13,599 bases of DNA, from positions 1 through 13,599 of the forward strand of contig CALSCO010002186.1 in NCBI GenBank assembly GCA_943704415.1, written 5' to 3'. This DNA comes from Parvularia atlantis. Lineage: Eukaryota; Opisthokonta; Rotosphaerida. The position numbers were made by a program, and so were the translations under genes. Position 1 is the first letter of the stretch; the number at the start of each line of letters is the position of its first letter. The notes beneath the pieces were generated by a model. The model saw only the letters and a program-made list of their open reading frames with translations. It had not been told where the DNA came from and did no database searches. Of this stretch, positions 7,886 through 13,599 are shown in pieces.

Positions 7886-9805
7886 TCACTTGATCGAGCC
7901 CTTGACGACCGTATCGACCGTGATCTCGCCCTTGGCCGTCCGGAATGGCACGCCCTTCCACGTCGCCACGCGCGCCTCGGTCGTGAAGAACTCGGGCTGG
8001 ACGGTCTCAAAGATCTGCGACCGCGGCATGCGCGTCAGTGGCCAGGCGGTCCGAGCGCGCCGCGGCGTGCAGCACGTGCCTTCTTCTTCGGGTTGAGCAC
8101 ACTATCAGGCTTGGCTGCGGTGGGCGGGTGTGTCAGGCGTGCGCCATGGCGTCGGCGAGTGCCCACGCACGCTCGTAGCCGTCAAAGTACACGCGGTCGC
8201 CGGGCTGCGATCCGGGTGGCGGCCGCAGGAATTCGACCGTGGTGCCGTCGGTGCTCGAGGCGCACATGACCATGGCCTGCGACGTGACGCCGCGCATGCT
8301 GCACGGGCGGTGTTGGTTGGGCGTCGGCGGACGAAGGATGCGCAAAGGCGCGGTACGCACGCCGCGGGCTTCAGGTTGGCCAGGACGATCACCATCTGGT
8401 CCTGTGCGCCGTGCGTCGGCATGCGGCGGTGCGACGGCATGCGCGGGCTGTGCACCTGCATCTTCTCGATCGGGATGAACTTGACCAGGCCGCTCACGAC
8501 CGTGCGCGGCTGCGCCTCGCCCACGTCGATCTGCTCGACGTACAGCGAGTCGGCGTTCTCGTGGCGCTTGACCTGCCGGCGCGCGTGCAGAGCGATTGAG
8601 GTCCGCGTGCTGCACGGCTGCAGGCCACGCACCTCGACGATCCGCCCTACGCGCAGGTCGAGCCGCGCGATCGGCGGCGTGCTGTCGTCACCTGGGCGCT
8701 CGTCGGCCGTCTGAGCACATGCATGCAGCACATGCCCGACAAGCGCACCGTCGTCAGCCGCAGCCGCGTCGGCCTTCGGCGCCTTCTTGGCCGGCTCCTT
8801 GGCCGCTTTCTTCTCCTTGCCATCCTTGGCGTCCTTGGGCGGCGCCGCGCCTTGCGTGGGCCACGGTGAGTGCCGCGTGCTCACCCAGCGGTTGCACGCA
8901 CCGCCATCCGCCGCCGGCCCGGCCACCACCACCGCCGCCGCGGGCGCTTTGGTGGCGGTCGCGCTCGCTGTGAGCGGAGCGGCCGCGCCGTCGGCCAGCT
9001 TGACGTTCGGGTCGCCGTCGAGCTCGAAAGCGATCATGCTCAGCGGCGGATCGCCGACCTGCGCAGCGGTGTAAGCACACACAAATCGCGCTCTCGGGCG
9101 CCACGACGCGCCTGCACGTTGGGCTGATGCTGCACAAAGTCGTACCAGCGCGAGATGTTGCAAATCTCGAAGCGCTGCTTCTTGTTGAGACCGAGCTGGG
9201 CGGCGGCGCGGGCAACGGTCAGTGCAACCGCGATCGTGAGCAAGGCGCGCAGTGTGTGCAGCACCATGTAGCCGTGCAGGTTGGCCCAGATGAGCAGGTC
9301 GGCGACGGTGAGGTGGTCGGCCGCGACAAAGGTGCGCGTGAGCAGGGCGTCGTTGAGCGCGCGGGCAAACTCGCGGCTGCACCCGCGCGCGCGCACTGGG
9401 CATGAGCTGCGGCGCACACGGTGCAGGGTCGTGCAGTGCCGCCACGCAACGCACATGCTCTTGAGCACCTTGGACTCAAGCGCGGGCCGGACTGCCGTGG
9501 TGCAGAACGTGAGCCACTGGTCGACGAGCGCCTTCTCGGCGTCGGTCGTGCCGAGTAGCGCGGGCAGCTTGAGGCCGGCGATGTACGTCGCGATGGTCTT
9601 GACGCCGCGCAGCTGCGCGCCCTGCGCCGTGACCATGACGGGCCGCTGCGAGGCAGGGCGTGAGCGTCAGCGGGCCAAGTGTGCTCGTGCTTGCCTCGTT
9701 CGCGAAGACGTCACCGTCCCGCACGACGTTGAGCGCGAGCGGGCGGCAGTAGTTCACGACCGCGAGCAGGTCCGTGTCGCCCGCGCCGACGTAGATGCTG
9801 TTCAT
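7886..9805 (-). CDS. ARC1/AIMP1-like: Arc1p/AIMP1-like aminoacyl-tRNA synthetase cofactor (GST-like + EMAPII domain)
   Basis: Twelve minus-strand exons: 9805-9695, 9645-9455, 9376-9265, 9195-9112, 9058-8902, 8850-8749, 8691-8633, 8572-8456, 8401-8361, 8298-8171, 8114-8080, 8014-7886; 421 aa. Residues 1 to about 166 look GST-like ([45 protein letters not shown]). A Lys/Ala-rich linker follows ([18 protein letters not shown]). Residues about 253-421 are an EMAPII/OB-fold tRNA-binding domain: [88 protein letters not shown], and the classical end GSIK. Yeast Arc1p and animal p43/AIMP1 bind tRNA and hold synthetases together in the cytosol. Two introns (9646-9694 and 8015-8079) are GC-AG and a third may be (9059-9111). 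The frame stays open upstream of 9805 to an ATG at 9889, and an ATG at 9894 followed directly by GTATGT could be a one-codon first exon, so the N-terminus is unsettled. Confidence 0.85.
8015..8079 (-). other. GC-AG intron in the EMAPII domain
   Basis: The upstream exon ends with three AAG codons and the intron starts GCACGT, ending cgcag before ATCTTTGAG; 65 nt, phase 0, with CCACTGACG as branch-like sequence. The family reads NPKKK directly followed by I-W/F at this place, so the junction is well constrained. The nearest GT (four bases downstream) would break the frame. Confidence 0.75.
9646..9694 (-). other. GC-AG intron with consensus-type GCAAGC donor
   Basis: The donor reads GAG|GCAAGC, close to the typical GC-AG consensus (AG|GCAAGT). 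The intron is 49 nt, contains CCGCTGACG, and ends ctcgcag before CGGCCCGTC. Phase is 0 on both sides. A GT donor 20 nt upstream (GTGACG) would put the following conserved exon out of frame. Confidence 0.72.
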
Positions 9806-9901
9806 GGCCCGCAGCAGGCGCGTGAGACGCGGCAGCTGTGTGCCGGCGCGACAAGTGAGCGAATGGTGCAAGGGCTGTGCACCTGACATACCATAGGCAA
9901 T
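9806..9901. promoter_or_regulatory. divergent intergenic / 5' flank of the Arc1p-like and PH genes
   Basis: A 96-nt interval lies between the conservative start of the Arc1p-like gene (9805, minus) and the ATG of the PH-domain gene (9902, plus). It is open in the minus frame to an ATG at 9889, which would leave 12 nt, accataggcaat, between divergent starts. A possible minus-strand intron 9836-9891 (GTATGT donor, CACACAG acceptor, 56 nt) would join an ATG at 9894 to the main frame. No TATA box is evident. Confidence 0.45.
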
Positions 9902-9990
9902 ATGCCCGCGATGCACGTTGCGCACGCGTCGCTCCTGGCAGGCCGTCGGCGCGCGCTCTTCGCGGGCGCGGCGGCGCCGATGGAGCCGTG

Positions 9991-10089
<99 letters not shown>

Positions 10090-12135
10090 CCGCGCTGAAC
10101 GGGCGCGCAGCTGCGTCGTCGTGGGCACGCACGCGCTGGTCGTGTTCGTGCCTGACAGCGCGTCATGGACCGTCGCCGTGCGGCTCGACTGGGAGCAGCT
10201 GCAGTGCAGCGCGGCCGCGTCGTGCGAGCACACGCTCCAGCTGACATCGCCGCTGCTGGCCGATGACGAGCCCGTGCGCGTCGCCTGCGCGACGGCAGAC
10301 GACCACCGGCGCCTCGACGAGGTGAAACGTGCCCAACGCGCCATGTCTGCGTGTCGTGCTGAGCCGCGCGCGCGCAGGCGATCGTGCGCACACGCACGCG
10401 CTGGCAGCGGCACCGTGCGAGTGCTACCGGCGGCGGGCACCACGCGTCGATGTACGACCGCGTTGGCGTGCTGCTCAAGATGAGCGGCTTTGTGCGCAAG
10501 CAGCTCAACTGTCGCCTGTTTTGCCTCGACGGCGCTCGCCTGCACTACGCGCGCACCCTGCAGCTGAGCAAGCTCGATCGGTGCGCGGCCGCTCGGCACG
10601 TGTGTGTGGCAGCCTGCTGAGAACGTCCGCAGGACGATCGAGCTCGACGGCAGCCACGTCCGCGCCAGCCCGCGCGAGCAGCAGGACGGCAGCACCGAGT
10701 ACTTCCTCGAGCTGACCGAGCAGCGGCGCGGCGAGCCGCACTCAGTGCTCATGCAGGCCAGCTCGGTGGAGGAGCTGCGCGACTGGGCCCAGGCGCTTTC
10801 GCTCGCGGCGCGTCTCAACCAGGACGTGCCGTACGTGGCCGTGCTGCAGCGCAACGCCGGGACCGTCGTGGCGGACGTGCTCTTGGGCTCGTGGCGCCGG
10901 CGAGCCGCGGCCGTGGCGCTGCTGATGGACCTGTTTGTCGCGGCCGGTGCGTGCTGCATCGCTGCGCGCTTTCGCGTAAGCTGAACACATGTCCCAGGGG
11001 CGGCTGCGGGCGAGCAGGCGGCGCGGTGGAACGTCGAGGTCGATGAGCTGTGTCTGCACTATGCGTGCAATCGGTGCGTCGTTGCGGGCGAGACGGCGTG
11101 CGCGCGCCAACACCGCCTGCGCACAGCGATCTGCTCTTTGTCACGATTTGCCCGGCACGCCTCGGCGACGGCGACGTTGCCCGCATGCTGCAGGACGTCG
11201 TGCCCGCCGTGCACCAAGCGCTGCTGCAGAACGTCGAGGGCGTGTGCGAGCCGAGCGAGCAGTGGGACTTTGTGCCGGTGCGTTCCGCGCGGGAGGGGCG
11301 CGCGGGCACACAGGCTGATGGGGCGTCCGCAGCTGAGCAACGACCTGCTGCGCCGGGACGCTGCCGTGTGCAGCGGGCGGACGGCCGTGTGCGACGCGAT
11401 CTACCAGGTGCTCGCCGCGGCCTCGCCCAACTGCCGCAATAGCTCAGTCACGCTCGCGTCGTCACGACCGACGCCGCGCGCAACCGACGCCGACGAGCAG
11501 GAGCACGTCGTCCTGGAGACAAACACGGGCCGGGCCGACCTGCTCGCGCTGCCCGCGTGGGCCGCACAGCGCGCGGCGGGCGACGTGTTCTGCCTGCACC
11601 GCGTGCGCGAGCTCGAGCTGGACGCGGACGGCCCGGCCAGCTCGCCCGGCGCGCGCTCTGCGCCGCAGACGATCAGGTGTCACCGCTGCAACGCCAGCGG
11701 CATTGGTGGTGTACTGATGACGTGCGCGGTGTGTGCACAGGGCACCGGCGTCGTCCGGGGCGCTGCTGGCGACGTCGATGGGCTCGCTTGTCGCCTCGAG
11801 CGGCTCGGCGCGACCCGGCTGGGATGACAGGCTGCCGCCGGTCGACGTTGCGACCGAGCTTGTGCGGTCGTTCTATCGCAGCCGCGCCAACTTTTACCGC
11901 AGGTTGGGCGGCGTGCGCCCGCGCACCCTTTTGCGAGCCTGACACCGTGCGCAGCCTTGTCTTTGTCGACGTGCGGCACGACGCGGGCGAGGTCGTCGTG
12001 CCCGGCGAGCGGCAGGGCGAGCGGCTCGACGCGGTCGTCGAGCACGTGCGCGGCGACGGGCGGCGGAGCCACCTGCTGAGCGCGCGCGAGCTCGACGCGG
12101 CCGTTGCCAGCGCGCTGCATGCTGCCCTCGCCTGA
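9902..12135 (+). CDS. protein with two PH-type domains and a C-terminal half of unknown family
   Basis: Nine exons: 9902-9990, 10111-10321, 10378-10580, 10633-10946, 10998-11073, 11127-11277, 11333-11676, 11741-11902, 11955-12135; 576 aa, all phases consistent. Residues about 15-115 look PH/GRAM-like (CCVVVGTHALVVFVPD, VAVRLDWEQL, then TADDHRRLDEAIVRTRTRW). Residues about 126-228 are a clearer PH domain: VGVLLKMSGFVRKQLNCRLF, LDGARLHYAR, TIELDGSHVR, and the closing helix SSVEELRDWAQAL with its conserved Trp (219). PH domains usually bind phosphoinositides or proteins at membranes. The remainder has DLLFVTICPARLGDGD, QWDFVPLSNDLLRRDAAV, SGRTAVCDAIYQVLAAASPN, ELVRSFYRSRANFYR and SLVFVDVRHD; I do not recognise a family. 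No membrane segment is seen. The first intron (120 nt) is a long GT repeat, so the ATG at 9902 and exon 1 are less certain than the rest. Confidence 0.7.
9991..10110 (+). repeat. (GT)n microsatellite filling intron 1 of the PH-domain gene
   Basis: The donor GTGCGT runs directly into an uninterrupted GT repeat of roughly 45 units (about 9996-10087). A branch-like gcgctgaac and acceptor gcgcgcag close the 120-nt intron. This is about twice the usual intron length in the window. The repeat contains many potential GT donors. Length is a multiple of three and stop-free in this copy, so Cys-Val or, on the other strand, His-Thr runs appear as false coding sequence. Confidence 0.85.
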
Positions 12136-12256
12136 CTCCTGATCGACGCACGTGTGTACACCGTTGTCTGTTGATCGGCAAGTGCTGCACACTGGCTAGG
12201 CCCGGAACCTGTTTTGCAAGTCCTGCACCTGCACGCACTCCCAGAAGCGCCGAGCG
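12136..12256 (+). promoter_or_regulatory. 121-nt intergenic spacer (3' end of PH gene, 5' flank of secreted protein gene)
   Basis: This interval lies between two tandem genes. It contains gtgtacac (12154-12161), the same core as the palindrome in the 2520-2563 spacer, 18 nt after the stop codon. The rest shows no TATA or AATAAA. The downstream gene starts at the first ATG after this spacer (12257). Confidence 0.4.
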
Positions 12257-13291
12257 ATGCCGTCGGCGCGTGCCCCAGCCACCCTGCGTCGGCGCCCGTT
12301 CGCCGTCATGCTGCTCGCCGCCGCGCTGGCCGCCGCAGGCACGGTGGCCGCGATCGGTGCGGGCGACGAAGCGGCCGGGAGCTCCACACCGACGACGCTC
12401 CGCTCCGACGTGTGGCTCAACGGCGACGTGGCCGGCGCCGGGTGCGGCACGCCCGCCGCCACCGCGCCCACGCTCTTCGTGGCCGATGCGAGCACGGGCG
12501 GCCAGTGCGCCGCGACCGACACGTGCACGCAGCGCGGCGCGGAGATTTTCCTCACGCAATGCGTCTCGCCCATCGCGGCCTTCACCGCGACCGGGCGTAC
12601 CTACGTCGTGGCCGACCTGTTTGCTCTAGCCGACTGCACGGCCGCACACACCACGACCGTGCGGGACAGTAGCAGCCGCAGCGCCACGAACACCACCAGC
12701 GCCGGGGCCGGGGCCGTCGATCTGGGCGCGATCGGGCGCGTGGCCATCGCCGGCACCAAGCTCTGCCAGACCGTGAGCACGACGATGAGCTACAGCGCGT
12801 CGTGCACCAAGGCGGGCGCGATCGAGCTCGCGTTGTGCGCCGACTCGATCTGGTGCGCTCGCATCTCTGTGTTTTTGTCGCGCCAGTGCTGACCGCGCGG
12901 ACGCAGCTCCGAGGGGTGCATGAGGGTCGCGCTGACCGAGACCGACGCCAAGTGCATCCCGATCGCGCAGCTGCCCTTCCCGGCGGCGCTGGTGCCGTCG
13001 GCGGCGCTGCTCGCGGCCGCGCAGAGCGCGTCTCTCTCGTGCGCGTACTACCACGGCTCGACGGGCGCGCATGGCTACGCCCTGCCCTTCAACAGTCCGC
13101 TCGTCATCGGCATCACCATGCTCGTGATCGCGAGCGTCTTTGTCGGGCTCTTTGTGCACCACTACTTCCGGCACATCCGCCACGGCGGGCCCAACAGCAG
13201 CGCGAGCGGGACGAACGGGACGAACGGGACGCAGTTCTCGCGCCTGCCGGACGAGGAGATGGGCGACGCCGTGCCCAGCGGGGGGCACTGA
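12257..13291 (+). CDS. Cys-rich type I membrane protein of unknown function
   Basis: Two exons, 12257-12852 and 12907-13291, 326 aa. An N-terminal Arg-rich start and hydrophobic stretch (about 14-36, FAVMLLAAALAAAGTVAAIG) resemble a signal peptide, with a predicted cut near the following Ala/Gly residues. The ectodomain has about a dozen Cys, a Ser/Thr-rich stretch with NTT, and segments CGTPAAT, GGQCAATDTCTQRG, TKLCQTVSTTM, CADSICSEGCMRV and LSCAYYHGS. One membrane segment lies near residue 270-292 (LVIGITMLVIASVFVGLFV), followed by a His/Arg-rich stop-transfer sequence and a tail of about 40 residues with three NGT units, RLPDEEMGD and a final GGH. I do not recognise a family. The intron is 54 nt with branch-like GTGCTGACC. 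It is stop-containing in the first-exon frame (ends RQC*), which supports splicing. A cell-surface role is inference from topology. Confidence 0.72.
13205..13231 (+). repeat. 9-bp tandem repeat coding Gly-Thr-Asn in the cytosolic tail
   Basis: Three near-perfect units of gggacgaac follow one another in frame and encode GTNGTNGT. They form NGT sequons, but with type I topology they would face the cytosol and not be glycosylated. Probably a simple replication-slippage product. Confidence 0.8.
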
Positions 13292-13599
13292 CTCTGACGG
13301 GCTACCGGCGCCGCAGTGTGCGTGTGTGTAGTTGACGTCAGGGCACATGGGCCGACAGACGCGTGGGATAGACTTTTTGCCCCCGTCACGCTCGTGCGCG
13401 GCGTGACCTGCGCGCGCGCTGCAAAAATCCGCACGTTGTGTGCGGCCGCACGCGCGCCCACTTTGCCCACCCGGTCCTCGCTGCCCTGCCCGGCCCTGCC
13501 CGCGCACCGCCACCGCCCCTCCACCCCGCCCCAGTCAGCGCGCCGCCAACTCGCCGTCACAGGGCCGCAGCCGCCGCTCGCCCCACGCATCCCCCTCCC
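13292..13599. other. 308-nt non-coding tail with CRE-like palindrome
   Basis: No open frame with recognisable protein is seen on either strand. Contents include tgtgtgtag (about 30 nt after the stop), a perfect TGACGTCA palindrome at 13333-13340, a small inverted repeat gtcacg/cgtgac (13385-13390 and 13402-13407), and a C-rich pyrimidine-biased end. It is likely the 3' end of the membrane protein gene plus upstream sequence of the next gene outside the window. Confidence 0.5.
13333..13340. promoter_or_regulatory. TGACGTCA palindrome (CRE/ATF-type bZIP site)
   Basis: An exact eight-base match to the canonical CREB/ATF bZIP palindrome, in the only long intergenic stretch of the window. One exact 8-mer can occur by chance in this much sequence. 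Position 42 nt after a stop codon suggests that, if real, it serves a gene beyond the right edge. Confidence 0.35.

Noticed and set aside
8692-8729. Shorter 38-nt version of the intron ending ctcag in the Arc1p-like gene
   Set aside because: It shifts the frame out of the EMAPII domain. The 57-nt form ending at gcccag keeps it.
9802-10959. Long minus-strand frames with His-Thr repeats across the GT tract
   Set aside because: They are antisense readings of the GT microsatellite and the PH-domain exons. They have no conserved motif and disagree with the splice-consistent plus-strand gene.
13385-13407. gtcacg/cgtgac inverted repeat as a terminator hairpin
   Set aside because: Six-base arms with an 11-nt loop are expected often by chance at this GC content, and rho-independent terminators do not apply in a eukaryote.
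1-13599. Bacterial operon, phage, CRISPR array or mobile element
   Set aside because: All recognisable genes are spliced and eukaryotic. No transposase, integrase, direct-repeat/spacer pattern or terminal inverted repeats were seen.
1-13599. tRNA, rRNA or snRNA genes
   Set aside because: No cloverleaf with TTCRA-type arm, A/B box pair or rRNA core sequence was noticed on either strand. A covariance-model scan would be decisive.

Overview
The window is GC-rich nuclear DNA from a eukaryote, very probably a compact-genome microbial one. Every recognisable protein is broken by very short introns. I could place 48 introns by hand. Most are 47-69 nt, begin GTGCGY, carry a CTGAC-like branch point roughly 10-30 nt before the end, and finish with AG. 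The recognisable genes (a GTPBP1/2-type GTPase, an Arc1p/AIMP1-type tRNA-binding cofactor, a GLTSCR1/BICRA-like chromatin protein, PH domains, a luminal PC-esterase-like protein) are eukaryote-specific. The lineage cannot be fixed by eye; a GC-rich unicellular opisthokont or relative, an amoebozoan or a GC-rich alga are all possible.

Layout, left to right. 1-86: a (TC)n microsatellite. 166-2519 (+): polyglutamine/proline/alanine-rich protein with a GLTSCR1-like domain, 10 exons. 2564-5169 (-): type II membrane protein with a PC-esterase (CASD1/TBL/NXPE-like) luminal domain whose catalytic motifs look degenerate, 5 exons. 5182-7834 (+): GTPBP1/GTPBP2-family GTPase with all five G motifs, 16 exons. 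7886-9805 (-): GST-like plus EMAPII tRNA-binding protein of the Arc1p/AIMP1 type, 12 exons. 9902-12135 (+): protein with two PH-type domains and a C-terminal half I do not recognise, 9 exons. 12257-13291 (+): secreted or type I membrane Cys-rich protein of unknown function, 2 exons. 13292-13599: non-coding as far as I can see, with one CRE-like palindrome.

Packing is extreme. Genes 1/2 and 3/4 converge with 44 and 51 nt between stop codons. Genes 2/3 diverge with only 12 nt between start codons. Genes 4/5 diverge with 96 nt, or possibly also 12 nt. Genes 5/6 are in tandem, 121 nt apart. Exon phases were checked through each gene and every reconstructed coding sequence is a multiple of three (614, 788, 607, 421, 576 and 326 codons before the stop).

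The genes do not form an obvious pathway. GTPBP1-like and Arc1p/AIMP1-like proteins both act around translation and tRNA, but their adjacency is probably incidental. The most unusual observations are the apparent loss of catalytic residues in the PC-esterase-like protein, three or four GC-AG introns, four consecutive stop-free 3n introns in the Arc1p/AIMP1-like gene, and the nearly abutting divergent start codons.
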